From Erpobdella octoculata (Eukaryota; Annelida; Clitellata; Hirudinida; Erpobdellidae): a stretch of 64,000 bases of DNA. Both the position numbers and the translations under genes were made by a program. The DNA is taken from assembly GCA_963978895.1 (NCBI GenBank), contig OZ022242.1, positions 21,422,129 through 21,486,128 of the forward strand. The letters run 5' to 3'. The notes under the pieces are model-generated. The model ran no database searches. It saw nothing but the letters and a program-made list of their open reading frames with translations, and was not told the origin of the DNA. This document shows positions 34,501 to 45,846 of this stretch, piece after piece. The stretch's first letter is position 1. The number at the start of each line of letters is the position of its first letter.

Positions 34501-35372
34501 TAAATGCCTCCAAGACAGAGGTCACTCTACTGGGATCCTCTAGACGTCGGTTGCACTGCACCTTTGACGAGATCAATATAGCTGGAAACATCATTCGTCT
34601 CGTCGATAGGGTTCGCAATCTTGGGGTCATCATAGATTCTCAACTGACTTTCAGCGAACACGTTGCAAAATTGGTCAACACCAGTTACTACCATCTACGA
34701 CAGATGAGGTCAGTTCGCAAATCCCTCACGGTCGATTCTTCGCATGCACTTGCCCGCGCTTTGATCTTGTCTAGACTTGATTATTGTAATTGTCTACTCA
34801 GTGGAATACCGGATCTGTTAATGAGGCGGCTTGATGGTGTCATGCGTGCCACGGCTAGGCTGATTCTCCGATTGCCTCGATACGGTCATGTCACTAAAGC
34901 GATTCACGACCGACTACACTGGCTGAACATGCAGGCGCGTATCGACTTCAAGCTATCTCTCACTGCGTACCGATGCCTCCATGGTTCTGCGCCGTCATAC
35001 CTCTCCGGTCTGTGCATTCCGGTGACTCAGTTTCCTGGCCGATCTCACCTTCGCTCGGCTTCTTCCGGTCAGCTTCTTGTTCCTTCCTGCGGAACAGGAC
35101 GTTTGGACCGAGGGCTTTTGCAGTTTCTTGTCCAACTACCTGGAACAATCTACCGATTGAACTTACCGATCCGGCGTGTGTTGATAGCGTTTAAGTTTTT
35201 AGGAAACGACTTAAAACTCATTTTTTTCTTCGTATGACGAACGGATATTGACCCTTTTTGTTTCTGATGTGTGATTCTGTTCGTTCGTTTATTTTGGCAC
35301 TGCCGCCTCGTGCTCTGAGAAATTTTTCTTTTTAGAGAGCACGTTAAATAAATAAATAATAATAATAATAAT
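31540..35372 (+). mobile_element. CR1/L2-like LINE, near full length, broken
   Basis: ORF1-like 31602-32277: coiled-coil-type N-terminus, then RRRTSVVVYGLGE and a RRM-like region, with a frame change near 31800. Endonuclease 32350-33390: YLNCQSIGNKS, VIYRPGS, ILVVGDINIHLD, SDHSLIIS, with frame disruptions near 32505 and 33390. RT 33563-35237: KSCGLDPAPTWLIKEFSETL, YRPVSNLQFISKVLERAVN, LDLSAAFDCVDHGIL, GVPQGSILGPLFF, GYADDLQIYDHC. One extra base near 34228 shifts the frame, and another change is near 35098. The 3' end is gagcacgttaaataaataaa plus (ATA)n. A nearly identical copy lies at 51780-53165. Confidence 0.93.
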
Positions 35373-35431
35373 AGAGCGACTAAGGCACTCGTTAAATTTA
35401 AATTAAACTTGAATTTGTTTATTGTCAGAAC

Positions 35432-35626
35432 AGAGGTGAACATGGGTTGGGTTGGGTGCAATTTTTGACACATGCGTGGGTTGGATTGGGTTGAAAAAAC
35501 TGAATTTTTTTAAATAACAAAAAAATAACTATTGGGTTGGGTCAGAAAATTTATCGTTTCAGGTGGGTTGGGATGGGTTGAGAAAGTAGTGAGTTGGGTC
35601 GCTAAAATGGACCCATGTCCACCTCT
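35432..35626. mobile_element. Short hAT-type MITE
   Basis: TIRs agaggtgaacatggg / cccatgtccacctct; TSD gtcagaac / gtcagaat (7 of 8). Interior of gggttgggt repeats. Its ends resemble the MITE at 2495-3015. Confidence 0.75.
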
Positions 35627-35744
35627 GTCAGAATCAAAATATAAAAAGACTATAGAACCCAGCAATAAATAAGTTAAAAGGTGTCTAAGAAATTATATTT
35701 TTGATGAAGAGGAGCTACATTTCAGACTCCTCTATAGTCTATAC

Positions 35745-38348
35745 CAGGAGTTCTTTACTGGTGGAGAGCGCTCCCTAAAGTGGGGTGCCGTTCTAATTTG
35801 AAGAGGTGCAAAAATAAAATTTTTCAAAAATAAAAATTTTAAATTTTAAACAAATATTTTATACACTTTTAACTTTTGATGAAAAATTATTAGAAAATTG
35901 TATAAATCTTTAATCTTGGCAAGGGTTTTCTTTATTATGATCACTGTCACTGTCAGTCAGAGCAGAGCAAACGGGTAAAGTGCAAAGTTATTTTGTTTTA
36001 ACGTGTTTCAGTAAAAGGGAGAGTTGCCCTGAAGTATTTGTCTAAAGTTGAATATATACATTTTATAAAGACATATGTTAGTTATACAAAAAATGTATAA
36101 ATAAGCTGATTTGCTAAACTATAAAAGTTAGACACAACAAAAATTCGAGACCCCTAACGTTCCAGTGTAGTCAACCAGCTGCTTTGATTGGAATGCTGGC
36201 GAGTTGCCTTAAATGGAACACACAACAAATTTCGTTGGTTTAAACTAGGAAAAACGTTGATTTAACTCAAGTTAAAGTTGATTTGACTAAAACAACCATT
36301 GCTATGGCAAAGTATAGTATATGATTGTTTTTTATTGTTTCTACGCTGAGTAATTACCGTGTTCCGTGTTCCAGTAAACGTTCCATTCAAGGTAACTTTT
36401 CTTTAGTTATCGCCTCATCACTTCAGCTGGTATTTCAAAATTTAAAATTGTCAAAGAAAAGGTAAAATTTAAAAATCTAGGTTCGGCATGGTTTTATTTT
36501 GATCACTGACAAAGACGACACAACGACCGAATCGCTTTTTATGTGACACAGTCCTGTCAAATAACAATTAAAATTGAAACCGAATCAGCTTAAAAGAGCA
36601 TTTCAGTACAATACATTTCAACAATTCCAAATTGATTGACGTTCCTGAACTTATCAATGACAAACTAATCTTGATTTGCTTTTTACCAAGGTGCTTATCG
36701 AATCGCCAAAAGTAGAAAGTCTCACATTTTTTTTTTTTTTTTATTTGAAACTCAGCACGGGCAAGCCCTTCGCCGAAAAATGAAATACATTAAACAAAAA
36801 CAATACAAACAAAAACAGTCCAAATTCTACCTATTCTAAGTTCTGAGCAAAACTGAAAACATCAGCAGTCAAAAACCAAATCACCATAATAATTATCTAT
36901 CAAAGATTTAAACATAGAAATGTTTGTCGCTTCCACAACTTCTCCCGGCAGACTGTTCCAGTCAGCTACGACTCTATAACTGAAGAAGAACTTTCTGCAG
37001 TCTTTATGCGATAACGTAGTGGTCAACTTGAAGTCGTGTCCCCTCGTTCTTACTTCTCTACAGAGTTGCACAGCAGGGCAATGCTCCTCCCGCAATCGAC
37101 CAGACATCATATCATAGAGTTAAATTAGGTCTGCCCGTCTCCTTCTGTACACCAACGAATGCAGTTTCAGTTTCTTTAGTCTTTCTACGTAGCTCAGACC
37201 TTTACATGACAGGACCAGCCTTGTTGCCCTTCTTTGGACTTTCTCTATTGCTTTTATTAAGCCCTGCCTATATGGATTCCAGACCGGGGTCGCATATTCC
37301 AACTGAGATCTAACCAGAGATTTATAAAGTCACACAAATGCACTCTCAGATAAATATTTGAAATTCCTTGCAATTACACCCAGCAAGCTGTTGGCTTTAT
37401 TTACTCTTTTTTCAATGTGCTCCTTGAACTGCAGTCCTGCATCAATCACAACGCCAAGATCTGAGACACTATTTGTTATAGGTATTTCATGACTCACTCC
37501 TGCTATATCCAACAGTTTGTAGGCTACCTCTTGTTTTTTTCTCCCCACTCTCAATAGACAACATTTATTCCAGTTAACACTCATTCTCCATCTACAAAAC
37601 CATTCCATTGCTTTGTTAATGTTTGCTTGCAGTTTGGAAACATCGTCAGTGCCTTCAATAACCCGGTAAAACTTTGCGTCGTCAGCGAATAGAAAAAAGT
37701 CTTCACATGCCATCTGTATATCATTAATATAGACAATAAACAGTAAAGGCCCCAAAACACTTCCCTGAGGAACCCCGCTGAAAACCGGCAGTAGCATTGA
37801 AGTATCATCGTTTATTTTGACTTTAAAGGTTCTTCCTTCTAGATAGTTTTCGATCCAACTAAGCAGTTTTTTATGAACCCCATATTGCTCCAATTTATAT
37901 AGAAGCCTGCTGTGTGAGATTTTATCGAAAGCCTTTTCCAGATCTGTGTATAAGACATCAACAACCTTATTTAAATCAATAGCCTCTGTCAGTTTATCCA
38001 GAAACTTTAAGAGCTGCAAAGTCGTAAAGAGATATATATCCAGTTTTGGCCAAAAGTGCGTTGTAATTCACCATTTCTTTTGTTTCTCGGTTTTGGTAAA
38101 TGTGAAAACCACGCAAAGAAATCTATTGGAGGACTGTGATGATATGAGAACTGCTTTGTGGCTTTGTGAAAGATCACCCCTCGTTTTTCTGACCTTATCG
38201 ACGGAAAACAACAACAAATACTTGAAATAGAAAACTTGATGCAAATAACTTGCATTTTAAATATTATATTTTAAATGCAAAAGTAGGGGGTGCAGTCAAA
38301 CTGAGTTCGTCTATAGGGGGCACGGGGAAAAAAGGTTAAGAACCAATG
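35745..38348. mobile_element. hAT element with a nested LINE
   Basis: Ends caggagttctttactgg / ggttaagaaccaatg resemble the common hAT CAGGGGTTCTTAACC terminus. The TSD gtctatac is perfect (35737-35744, 38349-38356). The interior outside the nested LINE is non-coding and decayed. Confidence 0.82.
36728..38250 (-). mobile_element. LINE (jockey-superfamily-like) nested in the hAT
   Basis: Starts after a poly-T run (36728-36742), i.e. a poly-A tail on the minus strand. RT at 38019-37330: DLEKAFDKISHSRLLYKLEQ, GVPQGSVLGPLLFIVYINDI, LFADDAKFYR. The thumb continues through an in-frame stop (near 37328) at 37302-37120 (EYATPVWNPYRQG, KVQRRATRLV) and 37110-36862 (FFSYRVVADWNSLPGEVV). Confidence 0.92.
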
Positions 38349-38599
38349 GTCTATACTGACAGAAGCTGGAAGACACGCCACTCCTAAGAATTGCGATCCT
38401 AGAAGGCATTGACCGTAATTGTTTTTTATTTAATATTTTTTTCGCTAGAGGTCGTGAACTCTAAGAAAGGATTTTTTAAAATTTTGTTCCCGAGGAGATT
38501 TTTTTTATTAAAAAATAAAAAAGATACGTTTTTCATCATTTTTGAAAATTTGGTTTCCGGGACTTCAAAGTGGGGTGGAAAATAAAGTCAGTTTTTTTT

Positions 38600-38766
38600 T
38601 TTAAGAATAACTGTCACTCAAAAACTGCTGCAGATGTGAAGCTAGTCTTTTTCGGCTTTCTGGCGCCAGGCGCCAGTTTAATTGGTGACATGTGTCGGCT
38701 AAATCTATTTTACTAAAATAAAAGCTTCCACCTGCGGATTAATTGTTACAGAATAATCTTCGCATA
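38600..38766 (-). pseudogene. Gypsy-type RT fragment
   Basis: Minus strand directly left of the hAT at 38775 reads RICGDYSVTINPQVE and, after frame changes, a stretch like the palm motif KIDLAD and LAPES-RKRLA of Gypsy reverse transcriptases. It is one piece of the LTR element dissected by hATs; described only by fragment. Confidence 0.75.
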
Positions 38767-38774
38767 TTCTTAAT

Positions 38775-40717
38775 CAGGGACGTAAATTGGGGGAAGGGGC
38801 AGGGTGCCCCCCCTGATTTTCAAAATTTGAATTTTTTTACCTAGAGTTTACTATATATTTCTTTAATTTTAGTTTTACATAACCCAGTGATGATTCAATG
38901 AGTAATGGAATCCTTCTGGTGTGTGAAGATAATTTGGCTCCTCCTGATTTCCAAAATTTAATTTTTTTTACCTAGAGTTTAATATATAATTTGTTAATTT
39001 TAACTTTACTTAACCTCATGATGATTCAATGCGTATTTGATTCCTTTTTGCGTGGGTAGAAAATTTGATATCTGAGCTCGATGCCAGATTTACCAATAAC
39101 TGCAGAGTAATAAATTTTGTAGCAGTGTTGGTCCAAAGTTTAGCTGTTTTCTGTGCCAAAATACAATCAGCGAACTCGTGGAACTCTACATTTTAATTTG
39201 TAATCTATCACTAAAACTTTGGCGAAACTGGAAACAGGCTTTCTGACAGCATTTTAGAACTGTGTTCTGAAGAGAACAAACATGACCAATAAGCTTCTCG
39301 AATTCGAAAAAGCTGATCTGGGATCTTCCGTGAGTTTTCTCTAGTCTCTGTGTGAGTTTTTTTTGGGATGCTACGTAAATAAGTTTGATGAGCATGTTGA
39401 ACTAGGAAAAAACTATCTGAAACTGTACAGTTCACTGAGAAACGAAAAAGTACTTCCGAACAGCAGATGACCTATGTGCTGAAGGTGTCACTATGTCGTG
39501 CTCTGAAGAATTCAGAATATCCTCCTGGTGATTATTGACTCTCTTTTTCTTGAACTGGACAAGCGAATAAAAGCCTAATCAAAGGTGGACAAGCTGTTTT
39601 TGTTCTTGCGGCACACTGATGTGGAAGCACAAGTTTCTCTTAATGGAGTGGTAGATTTCTACTCAAGAGATTTGGAGGGTCTGGCCAAGTTGCGAATAAA
39701 TGGTTTCAGTGTAGATCACTGCTCAAAAATTTCAAGGTTACTTCCTGCTCACCTCAGAATGATTTCAGTACAGCCTTCCCAAACACCTACATTTTTTTTC
39801 GTCATTTCTTGACACTGCTTGTGACGAACTGTGCCGGTGAGCGGTCTTTCAGTTATCTCAAACGCATTAAATCTGCTCTGAGGTCAACACAGACTCAAAA
39901 GAGACTATAAACAACCTATCTCTCTTGAACATTGAAAGTGATGTATTTCAGGAGTTGGACTTTTCCGCACTTACTGACACGTTCAGTTCAGTTAATGTAG
40001 AAAGAGATCGTCGTGAATTGTGACTGTTGATTATGTTGAGGTGCTTGTTATAGACAGACGGTCAGTAAAAAGACCATCTGTAAATCATACTATACTGTAC
40101 GTTATTTTATAATCTGTAGGTCCATGATTTTGTTGCACTTATTTAAGAGCTTATAGTTGAGAACTTTCAACTGTGTAATTATTTAATACATATCATTTGG
40201 CTTTTAAATGCAACATTAAAGCCACAACATGTAAAATTTTTAATGTAGAGGGGGCCTCATTTTTCTCAATGCGCCAGGGCCTTTATAAGTGTTAATCCGG
40301 CACTGCCGGTTAGGGGCAGTCTTAAGTATTTTTTCAAAGACTTTGACTTTCTCCTCCCAAAAAAGCTACTGTCATGTTCCAAAAACCAGGTATTATACCC
40401 ACAAAAATTCAATTGATATTCTGATGGGGGATACATCTCCCCACCCCTCTCTGCTTATACCTACGTATTTCTATAAATATAAAAGGTAATGTGTGTGTGT
40501 GAGAGAGCAATTCGCTTATCACATATAAACCGCAGGAGCAACATTTGGCATGTAGGTAGACATCACTGATAAGAAAATTTTGAAAAATTAAAAAATCTGT
40601 TATTTATTTGACGTAAGCACAAAAAACCCGGACAACGCTGGGTAACCCTGTCAGTAAGCTATATAATAGCGGGAAAAGTTTGCCCCCCCCCCGGAAAATG
40701 CTGAATTTACGTCCCTG
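38775..40717 (+). mobile_element. hAT transposon with nested hAT and Helitron
   Basis: TIRs cagggacgtaaatt / aatttacgtccctg; perfect 8-bp TSD ttcttaat (38767-38774, 40718-40725). Around 39810-40020 the plus strand carries hAT C-terminal dimerisation motifs in broken frames (NCAGERSFSYLKRIKSALRS). A second hAT terminus (gttaatccggcactg) ends near 40306, and a Helitron is inserted at 40470-40656. Confidence 0.88.
40470..40656 (+). mobile_element. Helitron-like element inside the hAT
   Basis: Starts TCTATAAATATAAAAGG, has aaccgcaggagcaacatttg and gcatgtaggtagac, and ends cccggacaacgctgggtaac followed by cctgtcag|t, a variant of the family's hairpin end. Confidence 0.55.
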
Positions 40718-40725
40718 TTCTTAAT

Positions 40726-40895
40726 CCAGAATTTTTTTGGTTCTGCTTAACAGTTTTCCGAACCGGGACCGTCAGAGGTCCATAATTATTAAACTGTATT
40801 GAAATGTGGAATCCATATATCTTTCCGGCGCCATAAGCTCGGTTCAGCTCTTCGACGACAGGAAAAGGAACCGTACGTTTCACTTGTTCCACCGT
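40726..40895 (-). pseudogene. Gypsy-type RT fragment
   Basis: Minus-strand peptide VPFPVVEELNRAYGAGK and FNNYGPLTVPVRK, the conserved N-terminal RT segment of Gypsy elements. Bounded on the left by the TSD of the hAT at 38775-40717. Confidence 0.82.
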
Positions 40896-40919
40896 TCATT
40901 CGTTCCATAGTGCTGCGAT

Positions 40920-41092
40920 GCGCCCCTCGAGATGCTTTTATATTTCTTTATTATTAATTTTCGTCATTTTTTACATCACATTTCTATTAATTTACTGACT
41001 TAATTTTGCATCTATTCTGTTAAGCGCCTTTTAAGCGGCTTCTACTGCACACAACGCTATATAAATTGTCATTTTTAAATAATTAATTACAT
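40920..41092 (+). mobile_element. SINE/LINE tail inserted in the Gypsy element
   Basis: ttaagcgccttttaagcggc ... cgctatataaattgtcattt is the kind of 3' tail found on L2/CR1-like LINEs and their SINEs. It interrupts the Gypsy RT between CKS and VPFPV. Confidence 0.5.
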
Positions 41093-41099
41093 GATTTAC

Positions 41100-41233
41100 A
41101 GAAAACAGGTTCCTTCTCTGGTTTAAACTTTATTTTCAGTTCCACGTTCTTAAGCTCCGGTTTAAATAAGTCTTCAAACTCGGTTTAAAAACGGCATTAT
41201 TTATCTAGAAGACAAGATTCAGGCGTCTCCATT
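41100..41233 (-). pseudogene. Gypsy-type pol fragment (start of RT)
   Basis: Minus strand: TEFEDLFKPELKNVELKI then FKPEKEPVFCK, a typical spacer and RT start of Gypsy pol. Confidence 0.82.
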
Positions 41234-41241
41234 GATATAGT

Positions 41242-42311
41242 CAGTGATGGGCACAAACTACTTCAATTGTAGTTATAACTACCTACCAACTACCTTATGA
41301 CAGAAGTAGTTATAACTACATGGTAACTACTTTAGAAGAGAGGTAGTTATAACTACTTCGTTAACTACTACTAAAGTAGTGAACTACTTTTCAACTACTT
41401 TTTAAGAACACATTTTATGTATATAAATGTATATTTACTTATGCAAATAAAAAATAAAAACAAAACAAATTTGCATTTAATGGATAAAAAATATTATTTA
41501 ATAATGAAAACAAAGTGTTATTTTATTCATGCATAAAATTTGAATCACAAAGAAGTAGAAAAATTGCTCAAACTGGAACGACTCTTCAAAAATATCATAC
41601 GATCGAACAAAGTGTCAGTCATTTTGCATCTCTGTGGCAGTAATAATGGAATGATCCAGCAATACTAAATAATGGTTCAACAGCTGATCTGATGGGAAGC
41701 GTAGAATTTGATTTTATGAACGCGCTCTGTATAGATGGATAATCCTTTAGTGATTGAACATTCGATGATTTAGATCCCAGATAATCTTCCAGTTCTTTGC
41801 TAGGCAAACTCATCCTCGTCTTCATGTCTACTAAATTCAGTTGCAGCTGTTTCTTGTCGGCAGTTTCCACGAATTTCAGTGGTCTCATCTGCAAGTTGTT
41901 AAATATATGTTAACACTTTCCGTTTGACATCCAATCTTTTGCCTTCCAATAGAAAATTTAACTTGAACTGTGGTAGAAGCACAGATGCAATCAAGTGTTC
42001 ATCGTTTGTTAAGATAGACTGAAAGCGCTTCTTGATGCCAGAGGTCAAGGCCTCCACAAGAGGAGCTACCAATTTGTCTGTTGATCTTTCAAGTTTAACT
42101 GTTGCATACCTGGTTTAGTTTTTCTTCAGTCCTAACTAAAAGTAGTTAAATAATCGTAAATAGTTATAACTACTTAACTAGATCATAAAAGTAGTTATAA
42201 CTACATGGCAACTACCCAAAAACAAAAGTAGTTATAACTACTGTATAACTACTAACAATGTAGTTATAACTACAGTAGTTGCAACTACTGTAGTTAAAGT
42301 GCCCATCTCTG
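41242..42311 (-). mobile_element. hAT element with internal palindromes
   Basis: Ends cagtgatgggcac / gtgcccatctctg; perfect TSD gatatagt (41234-41241, 42312-42319). Minus strand 41894-41619 keeps the hAT C-terminus (YPSIQSAFIKSNSTLP, AVEPLFSIAGS). Both ends are filled with gtagttataactac palindromes. Confidence 0.9.
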
Positions 42312-42319
42312 GATATAGT

Positions 42320-42366
42320 ATATATCAATGGGTGTCTCATTTGTGAATTGAGCCGGACCGGCACCA
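42320..42366 (-). pseudogene. Gypsy-type pol fragment
   Basis: Short minus-strand piece GAGPAQFTNETPIDI between two hAT TSDs; coding continuity with both neighbours supports it as part of the dissected LTR element. Confidence 0.55.
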
Positions 42367-42789
42367 TGGTTAATCAATGGCGTCGCCACATGGGAGCACT
42401 TGGAGCACGTGCTCCCCCTGAAAAATTAAATTGTCGTAATTTCGAAGCTGATTAATTGCTTCTGCGGTCCTGCGGAGTCCGCAGTGCGGACAACGCGGTA
42501 AATATATAAAGGATAGCGTCTTTTTATAGTACTTACGTAGTTACGTTGTTTTCAAGTAAATACTACAGAAAACATTGCGACAGCAAATTTCCCAAATATC
42601 TTGAATTTATTTATACCGTTCCGTAATGCCGTGCGTAATGCTGACTCACACTGGCCAGCACATAGACTTAGGATATATATATACCTAGACTGGCAAGTCC
42701 CTATATAACTCTATAGTTGGGACCGTGTCCAGCGCGGCAAAGTCACCCCTCTCACGTGATCACTGTAAATAAGCAAATATAAACAAACT

Positions 42790-44088
42790 TTGGCAGATAT
42801 AATGCTACAAACTTTACAGAAGTATAAGTTTGATTTGTCAAAACTAGTTGGACAAAGCTACGATGGCGCTGCATCAATGAGTGGCAGACATAGCGGTGTG
42901 CAAACTATAATTAGAAAAACTGCGCCAAACGCTCACTACAATCATTGCCGCTCACACAGCAGCAATTTGGTTGTTGTCAAAAGTTGCCAGAGAACCCAGT
43001 TTGGTAGAAATTTTTTTGGAATTTTAGAACAATTGTTCGTTATGATTGAGGGGTCAACTAAACGACATGGATGGTTCATGAGTATTCAAAAAGAAGCTGG
43101 ACTGCAAAAGAAAGCAATGAAAGCACTTTCAGACACGCGCTGGAATTGCCAAGGAAGAAGTGTAGAAGTTGTACGGACAAGGCTTGCTGCAGTCAATGAA
43201 ACTTTGAGCAAGATTGCCGATGAATCATCTGACCGTAAAGTCATCGGCGAAGCTGCCGGCCTACTCAGTTGCACATCTCAGTTTGAATTTGTACTCGCCG
43301 TTGAATTCTTTGCGCGTTTGTTGTTGCCACTAGATGTGTTAACGAAAGCGTTACAAAGTCCAGATTCAACGTTGCATTCAGTTGTTATCCTAACTGAAGC
43401 TGCCATGAAATCGTTGCAAGAACTCAGAGCTGATCTGGATGCAGTTATCGCAAGTGCGAGAGAACTAGCTGTGGCGAACGACATCTCAACCGAACCAAAA
43501 GACCACAGAAGACGCAAAGTATCCCGTCGTATCGATAGCGGTGAACATGAAGTCAGTTTATCCGCACTGGATGAATTGAAGCGACAGGTGTTGGAAATTG
43601 TTGACATAAGTTTAATCGAACTGAAATCTCGCTTCATGGATGATGCAAGTGAGTTGTATCTGTTAGTTGGTGCTCTTATGCAGTCAGATGCTGACAAAGA
43701 TCAATTGCATGCTCATGTGACGAATTTGTATCCAGACCTAATTGATGCGGATGTAGTTGTAGCACAGTATGACTTAGTCCGTAAAACATCAGCATGGCTA
43801 ACTGCCACCTCTTTGCAGGATCGTGCTAAAGCTTGTCCGCCATGCATGGAAGAACTTCGACGTTTGTATTCCATTTTGATCGCAGTTCCTGTAACAAGTG
43901 CTGGATGCGAACGTGTTTTTAGTAAGCTGGCTTTAATCAAAAATAAACTGCGTTCAACCATGGCGCAAGATCGTCTTCAGCATTTAGTATTGTGCAGTGT
44001 AGAACGGGATGTTCTGAAACAGGCATCACTGGACAATATCGTTGACAGATTCGCGCACGCTGAAAATCAACGTATTCGTTTGATTTAA
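42790..44088 (+). CDS. hAT transposase, N-terminally truncated
   Basis: About 428 residues from the first ATG (42802) to TAA. It opens with the catalytic-core motif LVGQSYDGAASMSG (second acidic residue of the RNase-H fold), then HCRSHSSNLVV, SDTRWNCQGRSVEVVR, and closes with the hAT dimerisation region (VPVTSAGCERVFSKLALIKN, LRST). This architecture occurs in zinc finger MYM-type protein 1-like transposases. The zinc finger and first catalytic aspartate region are absent; an in-frame stop sits just upstream, so an earlier exon or a deletion is implied. The frame is otherwise unbroken, suggesting recent activity. Confidence 0.9.
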   Translation: MADIMLQTLQKYKFDLSKLVGQSYDGAASMSGRHSGVQTIIRKTAPNAHYNHCRSHSSNLVVVKSCQRTQFGRNFFGILEQLFVMIEGSTKRHGWFMSIQKEAGLQKKAMKALSDTRWNCQGRSVEVVRTRLAAVNETLSKIADESSDRKVIGEAAGLLSCTSQFEFVLAVEFFARLLLPLDVLTKALQSPDSTLHSVVILTEAAMKSLQELRADLDAVIASARELAVANDISTEPKDHRRRKVSRRIDSGEHEVSLSALDELKRQVLEIVDISLIELKSRFMDDASELYLLVGALMQSDADKDQLHAHVTNLYPDLIDADVVVAQYDLVRKTSAWLTATSLQDRAKACPPCMEELRRLYSILIAVPVTSAGCERVFSKLALIKNKLRSTMAQDRLQHLVLCSVERDVLKQASLDNIVDRFAHAENQRIRLI

Positions 44089-44176
44089 TTTTCAATGTTT
44101 TGTTTTCATTGACATTGTTCAAGTTAGTACAACAGTGTGTCAGTGTCAGTGAACAGTTCAAAAATCAACAGACTAG

Positions 44177-44500
44177 TAAGTAAGTAAGTAAGTAAATCTT
44201 TATTAACCAGCCTGACAATGACGCACAGCGGTTTACATTTAAATAATAATAAAAAAAATAAGAATTAAATAAAAATGAATACAATCGACAATCTAAAGTT
44301 AAAGACTTAAAATAAAAATCTAAAAACTTGTTTTTATCAGAGATTTAATATAGAGTTCGGCATTGTTTAAGTTATTTTGAGTGCAGCGATCTATAGATAA
44401 AAGTTTTTCTAAGTAAGGAATCGGCATGCGGAATTACTCTGTCGTGAGCTCGAGGACGAAGGTGATATCCCGATTTCTTGACGTCAGTAGCAGGCTAGTA
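44177..44500 (-). mobile_element. LINE 3' fragment in the hAT
   Basis: Plus strand begins (taag)n then taaatctttattaaccagcc, i.e. a minus-strand LINE tail ending (ttac)n. The minus strand holds a degraded RT C-terminus (LRPRAHDRVIPHADSLLRK). Confidence 0.7.
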
Positions 44501-44836
44501 ACGTTATATCAATATCACCAATCATCATATTCATAGTAATATCAACAATCAATAATCAATCAATATGTGCTGTGTAATTATTTGATTATTAAATAGAAAT
44601 TCAAATTTGTCTGAAATAAATTCAATATTCGTTAATTCAAAACACTGTGAACACTTCAAAACATATATTCTACTGTATCACTGTGTAAATCAATTAATCA
44701 CTGAAATTCTAAATAATTTTGTAACCGATTACACGGGTATTGTCTAAAATTTTCCCGAAATCTGGTACATTGATTGCTTATTTTTAATTTGCTACATTGC
44801 TGCTCCCCCTGGATTAAAAAGCTGGCGACGCCACTG

Positions 44837-44906
44837 TGGTTAATGAATACATTAAAATCAACATTCAACTCGCATATAGCCTCGCAATCAACTAAGCTTA
44901 AATCGT
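44837..44906 (-). pseudogene. Gypsy-type protease fragment
   Basis: Minus strand reads DLSLVDCEAICELNVDFNVF, resembling the end of a Gypsy retropepsin. It lies between the TSDs of the hATs at 42375 and 44915 and continues the frame from 55102-55109. Confidence 0.7.
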
Positions 44907-45059
44907 GGTTCTTTCAGGGCCGTAACCAGGAATTTTGAAGTGGGTGGCCCTTGAATTGGGGGGAGGAGGAGCACAGTATAAACGTTTGTCCAAATTAATC
45001 GACCCCCAAATGTGATTCACACCACAAATCACGTTTAGCGATTAGATCAATCTTTTTTT

Positions 45060-45846
45060 AAACGTTTATTAATTGAACAAGGTTGATGAAAGAAGTTACC
45101 TCCGCGAGATAATCAACCTTAAAATGTTGTAATCACTCAAAACAAGTAAAATCAATACAAAGTCATAATAAAGTAAAAAAAAGTCAACAGAAAACTGAAG
45201 ATGTCATAAAAAAATTTAAAATATTGAGGTAAAATTATAATAAGATGTTCGTATAGCAATCTAAGTCTTTATTTACACTGAAAACCTTTGCTGACTTTTG
45301 AAGGTTTGTAAAGAAGACATATTTAAATTTGGAAACGCATTATTCCAAATTTTCGGGCCTAGGTATTTTATGAAATACTTTCGAAGATTAGTTTTATAAG
45401 TACCTATTCTAACATTATTTACTATACGTTGGTTGTTAGAATGTAACTACATTTTTTGATAAAATAAAGTAATTTTTAAATATTGCGGGTAATTATTAAA
45501 ATATTTAAACATAAAAATTAAAACTTGATAAATATAAATTTGGTCCAATTTCAACAATTGTCCTTGGTCAAAAAATGTGGAAACAGAGGCAAAACGAGGT
45601 GCCTTGAAGATGACTCTTATGCACCGTTTCTGCAAGGTTGATAACTGTCTTCTTGCTTTCTTGGATGTTGGACACCATATAATATTACAATAGTTGAGGT
45701 ATGGATAGATAAAAGAGTAGTAAATAGTAAGTAAAGTAGATTTGCTTAATAGATGAGAAGACTTATAGAGAACACCAATATTGCGAGAAACTTTTTTACA
45801 TACACTACTTATATGATCATCCCATGTAAGAAATTCATTGTCATAT
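45060..45846 (-). mobile_element. LINE A, 3' half
   Basis: Minus strand: LTWDDHISSVCKKVSRNIGV, YLNYCNIIWCPTSKKARRQL, TLQKRCIRVIFKAP. It joins the 5' half at 50392 across LINE B (frame continues STKFL | GVYDNEF). Confidence 0.85.

Larger units (their letters stand above)
42375..44836 (+). mobile_element. hAT transposon (ZMYM1-like) with intact partial transposase
   Basis: TIRs caatggcgtcgcca / tggcgacgccactg; perfect TSD tggttaat (42367-42374, 44837-44844). It carries the open frame at 42790-44088 and, near its right end, a LINE 3' fragment. At 2.46 kb it is shorter than autonomous members of the type, and the transposase N-terminus is missing. Confidence 0.93.
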
